From contig NC_064002.1 in the NCBI RefSeq assembly GCF_932276165.1, positions 8,122,001 to 8,186,000 of the forward strand: DNA of 64,000 nucleotides, read 5' to 3'. The first letter of the stretch is position 1. Each line of letters begins with the position of its first letter. Under the pieces are notes generated by a model. That model worked only from the letters and a program-made list of their open reading frames with translations. It did not search any database and had not been told where the DNA came from. Positions 24,150 to 36,810 of the stretch are shown here, piece by piece. The position numbers and the translations under genes are program-made. This stretch comes from Plutella xylostella (taxonomy: Eukaryota; Arthropoda; Insecta; Lepidoptera; Plutellidae).

Positions 24150-27100
24150 AATATCATTGTTGTCTTCTCACCATTCCGCGTTACAGTCTGTGAGAAAAAA
24201 TGAGGTAGGTATTGCAGGATTGAAATAGTAGAATACGATCGGATTTATCATTAAATTAATCATGACGGTATGTAGTATGTACAATTTGATGAGTGTACAA
24301 AAGTCGTCAAACTAAAATTGTTCAGAATGAGTTTTTGGCTTTCTGGACCACTTTGGCATCTTTTACCCCTTTAATAATAGAAAAATCGGATTTCGTTTTC
24401 ATTTTTAAAAATACGATTAACGTAATGCTTGTATGTAAGAAACATGAAACGATATTTCGATATGCAAAGTAGGCACTTACCCACTTCAATTACAAGTGGT
24501 TCATCAAACTATGATTAAGTAAGTGTATCAATAAGTGAGTACTTAAATATCATGTTATATCGTTAAGATATTGTCCAATACAAACCGATTGGTCTATAGT
24601 TGATTAACTGTAATCAGGTGGTGATCTCGTTAACACCGTTATCAAAGTAAAAGGCAAGTTCTCTTGCATAAGCCCGATCTATATATAGATCCAAGATTTA
24701 TTTATTGCATTCATACCTACCTACCAATAGTTTGTACTTACAGTTCAATGATACCTTACGCAAAGTACCTTTTCAATACTTGTTTGTACTCGTAAATGAT
24801 ACATTTAAGTAACTTTTAATTAGTTTTAGTTAAACATAACTGAATATAAAATTAATTAGATTACCTATAGATAAAGTGAAGCAACCCGTCCGTACTTTGT
24901 TAAAGACACAAAAAACTATGCAACCTGCCGTTCTTATTTCAACCATAACAATTTTACCGTATCCCGTATCACCCTAAATAATGTTAGCATTAGACACAAT
25001 AGAATTTCACACGATATTAATGCACCATAATAATTATATCAAATACGTATCTAGCAGATTGAAATGTAAAACCAGGTCTGAAATCTAATACAAAATTTCA
25101 ATCAGGCATTTCAACTACATTATAAGAAGACAAGTATCATATAATTAGAAGCCATAACAAACGTATTGTGCCGCTCTCAACAATACACCTTTGTAGGCCC
25201 TGAGGGGCCACTGTAGCTTCACGAATACGATCACGACTCTATTTTGTTGCTTTAAGCGTACCAATGTTATGACTGCTCCGTGAAACTTTAGTTTTCGTGT
25301 AACAGGAGTAGCCCCTCGGTTCGCGCGTCTTCAACAGCTCAAAATCTGATGAGTTCGGCATTTTGCTACAAGTATTTGCAATTAGTTTTAAGTGGATAAA
25401 ATCTAACCTACACCCGATATGCACTGTGGGTGATCTGTTTGAAATATAGAACAACGCGGTCTCAGGTGCTATAAAAATTGAATAATTTGACAAAGGAATC
25501 ATGTTATCCCAATCAAACTTTGCCACCGTTTTTACCCCTTTGATGATGAAATCCTGTTATCCCTCATCTGGGACATAGGGCTCGCTTTTTACCACTTTTT
25601 TAGTAGTCCAATTTTGTTTTGTTAAATCGTTTCTACATACAAGGAACCATCCCTGTAAGTTTCAGAAGGATACGTTCAGTAGTTTCGGCTGTGCTTTGAT
25701 TCTCAGTCAATCTCGAATTAGATTACAAACAAGGCCTTATTAAAAATGTAGGCATAAAACAATTTTTTTTTATAGTTTTATATAATTTGTAGGTATAATA
25801 ATTTACGTAAACCAGTAAAAGTAGGCGATTTCGTTGCGCAATACCTAGGCGCATAAAGCGGGCATTTCTATAGAGAACAAATTTATTGGTAAATAATGCA
25901 TTTTGTTTTTTTTAAAAAGGCTCTCAGCGTCTTAAAATTGACAAAAAAAATACATGGTGTGTATAAAGTGACTAAACACTTATTTTTTTGGAACTTTAAA
26001 AGTGTTTTAGAGTGCACCTGCACCCCTGCACCTTTCGGCTTAGTAAACCCTTTTTGGAACACCCTATATAAATTAATTGTATGAGAGCGAAACCTTCATC
26101 TTGATATATGAAATTTATATTCAGACTGGGACGGTTACGTACGGTTATTTCAGCAGAAGTATTTCTTCACAAGTCAGTGAAATTTCATGGCTCAAGGTGA
26201 GGATTGCAATTTTCTTTCAAGGTGCTACAGCGTGAAATGTTTTTTTACGTACATAGATCAACATTAGCCTACAATTATAACAAGTACAATTACAAAATGT
26301 AAATAATTGCAACAAAAGATTATCGAATATCGATAACATGCATTTAAAAGATTATGGAAAACGATTACCTTGAAAAGTCTTAATAAAGAATCGACCTTCG
26401 CATCACATACTTACCATCAGCCATCTGCATCAAACCTCGCATCCATACTAAGCTATGTAACTCTATTATTACATACAGCCCACCTTACACTCTAAAGTAA
26501 TTTTGCATTTGATTTCAATTGATGAATCAGAAGATAACCATTGTATCTGTTGTGTAGTTAGAGGTACGCGTTGGCATGCGTTTTGTGATAAATTCTTATA
26601 CTTACTTATTCATGGATGCAGTAACTTTGAAAAGTGTAGTTATTCAATTACTATACTTATTTTATACAACATATTCGTGTACAAATTTATCGATAAAGTT
26701 ATAAATTTACCATTGCCATTTATCATCCACTGCTTAATAAAGTAGAAGCATGTGTGTAGAGTATGTGTAACGTACCTATGTACATAATAACGACTTATAT
26801 ACATAGACAAAATATTATTTTAAAATAAAATAAAGTACCAAACAGTAACTTGACTCTTAACAAGAAATAGGCTTAACCATACAAGTCATTTTACCATTGT
26901 TTTTGTCACATAACTGGTTACTGTTTAAACATGGATTAGTTAAGAGAACTCATGATTTGATTATACACTTATAGCGCATCCGGATGGCAATAGTAAAACA
27001 CTATCTAATAACAGTTTCTACTAGAATATTTTACTTATGAATTAACTAAACAGGTTTACGCCATAAATATTCACGCCTAATTGAAACAGTTTTAGCCTAA

Positions 27101-29440
27101 AGGGTCACAAGAGAACTAGAGGTAGATCTTGAAGAAGATGTATACGAGTAATCAATATGTTACGACTAATGTTAGGTGTGAAGATAAATTTAAGATTAAC
27201 GGGGAAGAGCGGCTACTATTTGGCGAAGTTCGCGGGACCATATTAGGTATATTGAGTAAAACATCAATTCCGGCATTCAGCCAAAAGATTACGAAATCAG
27301 GTCAGGAGCTGCCATCAGTCTCCTCACAACCAGCACCTGCCACATTCATGTCCACGTCCAACTATTGACGGCTCTGCGATTTACTCATCAAAAATAAGGA
27401 CGTAACCACTCATTACAATAAAGGAACCACATAGCAGCCATCAGTTCTATCCAACCCTCAATCAGTCGATTGATGGACTTTCCATGCAACTCCATTGAAA
27501 TATGGCCCTTTGTGCAACAAGCTAATGACTGGCCTTATGATAAATGGTTAATAGCTATTTCAATCATTTGGACCGCGTATTTGCATACCGATTGTTTTAT
27601 AAGTACTCAATTCTTACACAAAATCATTTTTAAACACACTCTCTTCCATCCAAAGGTTGTCTGGTAGACAAGGCCGCCTTTTTGTACTTTTTTCCTGTTT
27701 AAATGTTTGATTTTGGTACAAATAAAGAATACTCAGAGACATGTCAAGTCTAAGAGAATAGGTACTTGATTGTAGTTATCATTACGAAAATATGCCTATA
27801 GAAATGAATTAGTTTGGTTGAGAAGCTATGTGAAACAGTAGACGATTACGTGCTGAGGATAATGGTACATAAAAGGTACATTTTACAACTATCTATCTGA
27901 TGTAACAATTAAAGCAGTCGAAGTGGTAGCGTCAAATCACCCGCCACGTCATCCCGAAGCACGGACCGGCTATTGAATCAAATCGCTGACGTTAGGCGTG
28001 GCTTTTCACGAAAGAGGCTATTTTAGATTGCATTATCTATCGGTGCAAATTAGATGCAGCCCATCCCCAATAATCACCCCTATTGTCTATTTCTATTAGG
28101 AACGGTTTCGTTTGCTGAATCAATACGAATGAATTGTTGTTTAGAGTGCGGAAGCATCAGTCTCATGCAAGCCCGCTCATGTTCATCCATGACACTTCCT
28201 GAACACATCAGCTGTTGATAACAGAGCAAATAGCGCGTAGTAAGACATAACATGTTTGTAGAAGCAGTGATTGGGCGGCGAGGCCTGCACTCGTTACATA
28301 CGCGCTTGTTAACTGTCGAAACACCAAATGTATTGAATAATCAAATGTGTGAGAATGGATGCAATGACTCAAAAACATCGGGTATAAATTTTACCAATTA
28401 GAGTTAAAGCTGTTGTTAGGTGTGAATGTGTGTCTACAAAATTAATAGACTGGTTTGGTTTGAGAGGTAGCCTTTTAGTGATTGTCTTCTGCTATATTAC
28501 GTACTTTTGAATAAAATCTGTTCTTTGTTGTCTGTGCACGATACAAGTGAATAAGAAGAGACCACAGTACATGTTGCGGGGTTGCTGTGATGTATTTAGA
28601 TATGATATGACTGTAACATAGCAACAGCCGATCGTGAAACTAGAACCTGACAAATACTAGGCTTGTCTGTTCTAAATGCTGCAACACCTCAGAAACCGCA
28701 GAGCCCGCTCGAGTTACTGACATCAGCCCTACAATGTTGTGCACAATAGCATTTTGTCTTTAAACTTACAACAGAATTAAACCATGAATATCATAAAGCT
28801 GATCTAAATGTTTTTGAATAACATAAATGTTAAATGGCATTCCGTCACTGGTGATCTCATATTATGTTAAAATTTATCAATCTCTCGTGTTATCAAGGTT
28901 CTCATTCTATCATCGTTTTAATTATTAGCTACATGCGTTAGTGGTTGTTGATTGTAATTTAAAGCTTGAAGTTCCTAAGGACAGACCGGAACTGGCTAAA
29001 TATTTAAATGTACATTGTACATTTCTGTATTCATTGGTAAAAAATTACTGCCGTCAACAGAAAGTTCATGAGAACAAAAGGCTCACACTCAGTCTCACAC
29101 CGGATTAAAATGCATTATTAACTCCATGCTTAATTATTTATTGGTTGTTACTTCGAAGATGTGTGAGCTTAAGTTTTTATCAGAATAACAAAAGCTGCGG
29201 TAGCTGCTCAATAAATCATTGTGTTTTGTAGACAAATAATTAATATATGTACTTACTGCCAAAATAACGTTTTCATTTAAAACTATTATTCTCTGACATT
29301 ATTGAACACCTAACTACATAAGTACTACAAACATATAAAGACGAATTGAGAAACTCCTCCTTTTTACGAAGTCGGTTATAGAGCATCTACTAAATTAAAG
29401 TTACTCAGGCTCATTAATTCAAAAACATATTTTTTAAGTA
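24150..29440. other. Gene-free stretch
   Basis: No supported exon on either strand. At about 25620-25715 there is a dispersed repeat block (ACATACAAGGAACCATCCCT, then TTCAGTAGTTTCGGCTGTGC) of a type common in lepidopteran intergenic DNA. At 26035-26070 there is a single end similar to the MITE at 40566-40679 (TTCGGCTTAGTAAACCC, then GGAACACCCTATATA). The frame at 27129-27368 has no recognisable domain and no splice partners. Confidence 0.45.
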
Positions 29441-29446
29441 CATTAA

Positions 29447-29857
29447 GTGCAAACTTACGGAGCCGAGACGTGGTGCTTCACCAAAGGGCTTATCCACAAG
29501 CTCAGAGTTGCTCAGCGTGCTATGGAAAGGGCTATGTTAGGCGTGTCCCTGCGAGATAGGATTCGTAATGAAGAAATCCGCAGGAGAACTAAAGTTACCG
29601 ACATAGCCAAAAGGATTAGCACGCTGAAGTGGCAATGGGCTGGCCACGTAGCCCGCAGAGCCGACGACCGCTGGAGTAGAAAGGTTCTGGAGTGGAGACC
29701 CCGTGTCGGCAAACGGCGTGTCGGTCGCCCCCCAACCCGTTGGTCTGATGATCTGCGGAAGGTAGCGGGAAGCCGCTGGATGCAGATGGCGGGTGACCGT
29801 TTGGGGTGGCGATCGTTAGGAGAGGCCTATGTCCAACAGTGGACTACGGAAGGCTGA
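29447..29857 (+). pseudogene. C-terminal fragment of a LINE endonuclease-reverse transcriptase
   Basis: An open frame without an ATG start (first codon GTG) encodes 136 residues of the post-palm region of a non-LTR retrotransposon protein: TYGAETW at the start, then WAGHVARR, GKRRVGRPPTRW and a final EAYVQQWT before TGA. These are signature blocks of the RTE-like 'endonuclease-reverse transcriptase' copies abundant in Lepidoptera. The N-terminal endonuclease and RT palm are missing through 5' truncation. A GA microsatellite follows immediately and forms the 3' tail. The frame is intact within the fragment, which suggests a fairly young insertion. Confidence 0.85.
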
Positions 29858-29877
29858 GAGAGAGAGAGAGAGAGAGA
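29856..29877 (+). repeat. (GA)n microsatellite tail of the LINE
   Basis: An uninterrupted run of about 11 GA units starts inside the TGA stop codon of the LINE fragment. Simple-repeat tails at the 3' end are typical of this LINE group. Confidence 0.9.
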
Positions 29878-30579
29878 CGATGAGCCTATTTTGAATTTCT
29901 TACAGAATGACTTGCGAACTTTCAGGATAAGGCTCCGTTTACATGTAGAACGCGTCATAAATTGCCTAAAATGGCTCTAAGATTGGATGAAAGAGACTGT
30001 AAATCCCACAGTATAAATTTAAAAACTTTATATATTTTTGTTTTATTTATAAATAAAGTAATATTGTATTGTACCTACTGTATAAATTACCAATTCACAG
30101 TTTGCACCATATAAAATTGATCGTCTTTGCATACTCAGTCATATTTCATCTATGCCAGCAGCTACTGAATAAGTTATGTTGACTAAGGTCAAATGTTTGC
30201 GCGGCCACACAGACGCATCTCCTACCATTACGTTATGTAAGCACCAGCGCGCATGGGAACCATCTTCTGACGAAACATCACCTGCTAAATGCCAACAGAG
30301 GGACAAAACACTGTGTAATCCAATAGATAATCTTCTTTAATGATTTGTTTATGAAGTAATGTGAACTTCGGTCCTAACCAGGTATGTGTTCTGAGAAAAA
30401 ACTGTTTCTACATCTAGCTAGAGACTGGATTTAGAAGGCCGGGGGACGGTCTGTACCCAACTTATAAGTCATAACGCTGGCTAGTGTTGAATTTGTAGGT
30501 TACAGTCAGGTCTGTTATAGATACGATTGCTATCAGTAGAAGAGTGGATGGAAAAGTAGAATACCTACAACCTACAGGC

Positions 30580-30682
30580 AGCTGGTAGTGATGGGATGAA
30601 GAAGGCCGAGGACAGAATCGGGGTGCTTCTTGGGAGAGCCTTCTGTCCAGCAGTGGACGATTGTTGGCTGATGATGATGAAT
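30580..30682 (+). mobile_element. LINE 3'-end fragment with TGATGATGATGA tail
   Basis: Contains TTGGGAGAGCCTTCTGTCCAGC followed by AGTGGACG and a GATGATGATGA tail. This is the degraded terminal block that in the fragment at 29447-29857 encodes the GEAYVQQWT ending. Only the last ~100 bases of the element are present. Confidence 0.6.
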
Positions 30683-31569
30683 TTCTTAAGTCACAGATTT
30701 TAGCTAGCTAGGTACAGTGAACGTGGCCACCACTGTACCTAGCAAGTTAATTGATGTTCTCATGATAGCAATGTACATTTCTGTGTAATTTATTATTTTG
30801 AAACGCGGCTGATCAAAACGGGTCCTCATGGGTCAAAAGTTATTCTTTCACCATTTGATATTTAGCATGGTAACTATGAGTAAACCTGTTTTATTTATAT
30901 GACCTACACTAAGGAGTTATATTAAACCAGCATTATACACAACTAAGTCCCAATCTTAATGAAAGTACAACAACTATAAGCACTGCCTACGTGACAAAAT
31001 GAGAAGACAGACAAATTGGTCTAAACGTTGCAATTACTCTTTCAAAACGCCATTCATCATTGTCAATCATCAAATAAACAATAGAAAAAACTAAGGATCA
31101 TAGACGGAAATAAAGGCGGACGGTTGACGCCTCCAGTCACTCTCAGGCTCAACTTACATACGTAGTAGGTTACTAGCAACAGGATATTGTCTTTCAATTA
31201 CACTGCATAACATTTTTTTTACTTTGTGTTTAAAATACCTACAGATTTGGCGTGGTGAGAAGTGAGCCAAATAAATCCACTGCCTAATTACCACGAGTCA
31301 TTTATAGACTATCCTTCTATGAGCTTAGTAAAGCTTTTTAAACTCTTTCCTCTCTCTCCTGTCAGCTTAATATTTCATGAATCTAGACAAACGCTGACTC
31401 CTACGGACAGTTACTACAATTATTAGCGCGTGTGTTGTGTGAATCATCTACTTAATATCTGCCTACATTGATATTGAACTTCCAGCTATAAAAATATAAT
31501 TGTATAATGATTGAGCCCACCAGTTCAAAATTCGTGACCTAATTCGTTTGTCGTTTTTATCAATGTGTC

Positions 31570-31684
31570 AGGGGGTCACTGTATATGACGAAAATCAAAG
31601 TATCAGAGCGCTGCTGCGAGAGCCACTACTGAATTTTGTTGTATTAAACGTGGCGTTTTTTGCTCAGTATAGAGTAACCCTCCT
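31570..31684. mobile_element. MITE family 'GGGTCACTCTATA', copy C
   Basis: Starts AGGGGGTCACTGTATATGAC and ends CTCAGTATAGAGTAACCCTC. It contains the family blocks GCGAGAGCCACTACTG and TTGTATTAAACGTG. At about 115 bp it is the shortest copy. Confidence 0.75.
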
Positions 31685-33269
31685 AGTTTTAGTAGGAGGA
31701 GTAGGGAATCAGCGGAGCCCACACGGCGGCTCAACCGTCCTTCACCCCGCATTCCTCACACTCGCAGGAAACTCCCCATCGCCAGGACAATCACCTCATA
31801 TCATTATGTAGCCGGGTATCGGGGCCCTTTGGAAAAGGTATTCATAGCTGTTCTTTTCTTTAGTCTCTTATATGTTGATATGTTCCGTAGGTGCAAAAAA
31901 AGGATTTAAAACCTACTGTATCATAAGTTCTTATGTCTAAAATAAAGCAGCTACGTACAAGAGCAGTCTAATATTACTTTACATAATTATTGCATTAATC
32001 TTTATCATGCAATTATTTCTGACAAAACGGATACAAGACATAACTGGCACTAATAGAATAACGTGAAGAACGGAAGTGCGTCAGCCAGACAAAATAAAAG
32101 TACTCGACAAACATCCGAACATGACACACAGTGGGAAGAATCACCTTCTCCAGACTCTACATTCAGTCTCGAGCTAGCCTTCAGCTAGAATGATTTCGTG
32201 TCCAACTACGACAAACTCAAAGGGAAGTCTCTTTTGTAAGTGTGTGAAGTTATTACAGTGACAAAACGTTTTGCAATCTACAGAAACGTGAATTAGGGTA
32301 AGTTGACCGAACACTGCGTCTCCATAAAAGAAATACAATTGAAATCCAGCCCGCGTAGGTGTGCCTTGTAATTGATAAGCATAATCGAGTCGTGAATCAG
32401 TGCTCACTAAAGTTCATAACCGGTAGTTAAATAGTCCTAATATGGTTCAGATTATATTCTCGCGCGTGGCGACATAGGTCGCAAATTATTAGCTTTATAG
32501 TCATTTGAGTAGGCATTCCATTATTGTAATATCATATCTCAAGTCTCAAGTCTCAAGTGTTGTGAACGTAATAATATGACAGACGTTACTGAGAAATAAC
32601 TAACTTTTTAGACAGACTTTCCTTTATTGTTTAACGATGACGTAACGTTAACATAAAGCGGATAAATATGCTATTTAAACAAAACTAGAGTTATCACTTA
32701 GACGAGAACGTTTTCTTTCTAAGCGCATTGTTCTTGTGAAAAGTGTCGCATCACGTCTTTAGCGTAAATTTGATAATTTCACGCGTTTTCGAAAAAATGA
32801 TGTCTTGTGTTCATGAGAAAATATCCCATCATGTCACTTGGCATTTGTGTGTTATCTTAGAAAGTATCTGTAGCTGTTTTGGGCAGAATACGTTCGTGCT
32901 CCGGAGTGATTATCGGAGCTCGAGGTGTGATGGTATAATTGAGTCGCCGACGACCGTGCCTGCCAGTGTAGATCGTTGATAGCCCAACTCTTGGCTCAAT
33001 CCCACCATGCCTTATTTGCCGTATTTCAAACTATTATCTGCAACATTACTTGACTTAACATACATAACTTCTCGTGAATCGACAGCTTAGTAATAAAATA
33101 AAAATACCTACGAATGAAATAATTTTAAAAGTAACATCAAATAACCCAGTTTCTCAGTTCGGGGCAATCAATTTAATTCTTGTGGATATGCGAGCGAGAA
33201 CATCGCGGTTACGCAACCGCCACACATGGAAGTGCGAATGAGTGCAAATCTCGTACCGGTTTCCGAGCC

Positions 33270-33427
33270 AGGAGGGTAACTCTATAATGAAGAAAAACTA
33301 ACTTACGACAGCTGTCGTGCTCTACTCTATATCGTGGTATTAAATGTGTTGATCACACTAGATAGAGTCGTGGTCCGCGCAGCAGCGGTCCGAAACTTCG
33401 TTTTTCGTAATTTAGAGTGACCCCCCT
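33270..33427. mobile_element. MITE family 'GGGTCACTCTATA', copy D
   Basis: Starts AGGAGGGTAACTCTATAATG and ends TTTAGAGTGACCCCCCT, so its outer ~17 bp are inverted repeats of each other. It has internal GTGGTATTAAATGTGTTGAT and AGATAGAGTCGTGG blocks. This copy best defines the family's termini. Confidence 0.75.
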
Positions 33428-34020
33428 AATCAACAGTTCATCTTTACTAGGCCATCTTCTTTTGTTTAAACTGTTTTAAAAAAGTTTTTCTTTCTTTTTA
33501 AGTTTGATTGCTTTGTTACTGGCGTATAACCTGCGGCACATTTCTATTTTTATTTTTATTTTGAGGGTAGGTCATTTACGGTCAAATTGGGATCGAAAAC
33601 AATTCTTTGGCGCACAATTGACCTTTTCGTCGAGAAAAAATCTCATTAACAAATATATTGTTTTTTTTCATTCATAACTCAAGCCATTAATCGTACGCCC
33701 ACACAAGCACACAAATGAAGAAATTATTAAAATACAATGCCTTACTTAGTATGTAAGTGGTCAATGGTTATTTAATTTATTGAATAAAATATATTATTAA
33801 TTAAAAAGCTTGTAAAACCAACACTGGTTTTCGAAGGATAAAGTATTTAATAAAGATTAGCCACAATTTAAATAATATACTTTTGCTGTGTATCTTGTTT
33901 ATTTGATATCGATTGAGCTTGCGCGAAGCCCATTTTCAGGACTAAACAATAATAAAATAATTACTGAACTAAATTATTTATTCCAAAATTATGATCAGAC
34001 TTTTAAGTCTGATCTGCAAA

Positions 34021-34227
34021 TTAATATATTAAAGTCTGTTTTTTATGTTAAAGCTAAAGACTATTTTTAGATACTAAATTGACAGATTCTGAACGGTTCA
34101 TCAACAGTCGATTGTCCCGAGATAAAGTGACGTATCGTTCTATTAGCGGAACAATCGACTGTTGGTGAACCGATCAGATTCTATCAATTTAATATCTTAA
34201 ATTAAAAAAAACAGACGTTAATATAAT
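34021..34227. repeat. Long imperfect palindrome
   Basis: The core 34069-34197 is a strong inverted repeat: AACAGTCGATTGT on the left and ACAATCGACTGTT on the right, with the flanking GATTCTGA/TCAGATTC pairs also complementary. Weaker complementarity continues outward (TTAATATATTAAAGTCTG against CAGACGTTAATATAA). It is probably a foldback element. Confidence 0.7.
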
Positions 34228-34935
34228 ATTTGTAATCGTTCTTCATATTTTTTTACCATCAAATGTACATAAATGTAGTTTTGAGTAATTTTCCGACCAG
34301 AGGACTATTGAATTATGCTGTTGCCCTTGTGTATAGCTGAGTAAGATGATACTGTTGCATCAGTACAAGAAATTATGAGCTGACGGTTTGCCGCACCTCT
34401 CATTAATTAACCCTACATTTACATAAGTGACATCATTTAAAATTGTTCCGAACTTATACCAACCCATCCAGACGTAAAACATTTTGTGAATATTTTTGAT
34501 GGGGTTGAAGTGCCAGTTCGACTTTCGACTCTTTCGAGCCCGCCACAATTAGACTTGATTTCGATAAAGTACGTAACATGTTGATATTATTATGTACTCT
34601 ATGTATCTATGATAAATGTATGCTCTCATATAAGTCAATTTCACGGCCCTGTGGTATATTTAACTAAAATGTTCCAGGGGAGTCACGTACGAAAAATTAC
34701 GTATGGAAGCGTTTATTTATTTATACATATAGCGATGCTGCGACTCTGCTTTCTTTCATTAAAAGTACTGGCTTCATCACAATGACACCTCTCATCTATT
34801 AACACGTTTAACGCCATCAAAATTTCCACTGGAATAACCATGATCATAACCGTAATCATGATTAACATCACACGAACTTCTCAAGCGAAGTTCGATCAGT
34901 ATTATATGAATACGCTTCAATCGAAGATGCATTTA

Positions 34936-35083
34936 GTGCCAATTTCACCATTCTCGGTTAGAGCATAACCAGGGAGTAGTGGTTAACTTTTGACACATCT
35001 GTCATGAATTTTATATGGAGATGACGTTTAATTTATAAATCAATCCCTGTCGGTTAGATAACCGAAAATAGAGAAATTGGCAC
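34936..35083. mobile_element. 148-bp MITE with TA target duplication
   Basis: TIRs GTGCCAATTTC (34936) and GAAATTGGCAC (ending 35083) are flanked by TA on both sides. Inside are subterminal inverted blocks, CTCGGTTAGAGCATAACC and CGGTTAGATAACCG. Immediately to the right a ~21-bp unit (TAAGAATGAAGAATTAAGAAT) is tandemly duplicated. Confidence 0.75.
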
Positions 35084-35590
35084 TATAAGAATGAAGAATT
35101 AAGAATTATAAGAATGAAGAATTAAGCGATGAAATATAATCGAAACTTACACTCAGTGCGTACACGGGGCAAGCCCTGCGTCTCCTCTGTTGACCTATTG
35201 CACATACGTATGTAGGAGGTACCTAGGATACTTATAGTGTCCGCAATATGCAGTAATACACGTTCTAATTAGCAAACTGTGTACTGAGATATCGTTTAAA
35301 CTTTCTAATAATTACTATTGTATTTAATTGATATCTAGCTGTTTCACTGTTCCAGATATAACACAAGCGGCTTTGTTTTATACTATTATGCAATGGAGCT
35401 AAGTCCGTGTAGGTTTAAGAAGTATTGTAACAATCTTGATAAAGCTATTGTTACAAATTTGTACGCACGTGCAGGCCCGTAGGGAGAACACACATTTAAA
35501 CTGACCCTCTTTAGGATACTGTAGATGTAGCTAGTCCAGATATGCACTAACTAGGTATCTATCTGTGGATATTCAGTGGATAGTAAGGAA

Positions 35591-35745
35591 GGTAAATTTT
35601 TAGCCGTGGTATCGTAACGGATAAAGTCTTAAGGTCCTATCATTCGACACAGCGGGTTCAAATCCTGTCATTTACCTAGCAATGAGTTCTTTTCGACGAC
35701 TCTTACGATGAAGGAAAAAATTGTGAGGGAAAAAACAAAAAACTT
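35591..35745 (+). mobile_element. tRNA-like SINE head
   Basis: GGTAAAT (35591-35597) can pair with ATTTACC (35670-35676). A perfect B-box match, GGTTCAAATCC, lies at 35655-35665. The expected D-arm and anticodon arm do not fold, so this is not called as a functional tRNA. The following CTTACGATGAAGGAAAAAAT block is shared with the SINE fragment at 55232-55440. Confidence 0.5.
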
Positions 35746-36196
35746 TAAACACTGTTTAACGAGTGTTTAAAACGAAATTTGACAGATATTGTAGGCGTTT
35801 GACAGCGCTAAACATCTGTTAAATACTGTCTAAGTTTTTGTGGTAAGGCCCTTACATTTTATACATGTACCCTAAGTACAATGTATTATAAACTACCGCC
35901 AGCGTCTCTACAACCTATATTATAAATTATTATTCCAGTCTAATACAAGATATGAGAAACCCTTTCATGGTCACTTGTTATAGAATGAGTCCAACCGGGC
36001 CTATAAACCTACCTTATCAGAGTACAGTGCACTTAAAGATTAAGCCGCCGCCGCACAATAAACGTGTAATTTCCGCTAAGGGCGTACTTAAATTAACATT
36101 AAATAATAGTAAGTCGTAGGCACTTATATCAGCTTAATAGGTACTGTGACAGAAAATAAAGTGTAACTTATATTTATAACACTCGAATAGACACCA

Positions 36197-36458
36197 GGCT
36201 TCGGACGGCACGTTAAGCCGTGGGTCCCGGTTGCTGCTTCGGTAGCAGTCGTTAAGCCTAGTCAGAGGCCTTCGGGCGGCTTGAAAACATCTGACAGTCG
36301 GGTTGCCCACTTGCCCGACAACTCTCTCAGCACAAGCTTGCTTGTGTTGGGGTCCACCAACCCGCACTTGGCCAGCGTGGTGGACTAGGCCTAAACCCTT
36401 CCTTCATTGGAAGGAGACCCGTGCCCCAGCAGTGGGGACGTAATGGGTCGTGATGATG
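36197..36458 (+). mobile_element. SINE-type insertion with 11-bp target duplication
   Basis: Exact duplication AATAGACACCA at 36186-36196 and 36459-36469. The insert ends in TGATGATG after GCCCCAGCAGTGGGGACGTA, a 3' end shared with RTE-like LINEs, so RTE-type machinery probably moved it. Its left part carries GACGGCACGTTAAGCCGTGG, a block common in lepidopteran SINEs. The tRNA-derived head is not visible, so the copy is probably 5'-truncated. Confidence 0.85.
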
Positions 36459-36810
36459 AATAGACACCACCAAGAGACAGAACCTGAAAATTCAGAGATA
36501 ATTCAAGGTAGAGAAAGCATTACGTAAATTGACTAATTTTTCAACACTTCATTCCTAAACGCCAGGTTACTCATCATCATCATCAGCCACGTAACCAGAC
36601 GCAGTACACACCGTTTAGATTTAGGTCCTGAAGAGGTGCTGGATGAGGCACGGCTAGAAGTAAAAAAACGCACAACGTTTTTGGTCGAAGCAATAATGTC
36701 GCTCGGCCGTAACGTTATTCGTCTCGATCTCATAGGCTTCGTTCATAAAAGCTACTTGCAAGACGGTCACCAATTACGTGGTTCTTATTGAACACAATCG
36801 GACAAAAGAG

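Noticed and set aside
35591..35676. Possible tRNA gene
   Set aside because: The acceptor-like ends and B box are present, but no D-arm or anticodon arm can be folded and a SINE body block follows. Called as a SINE head instead.
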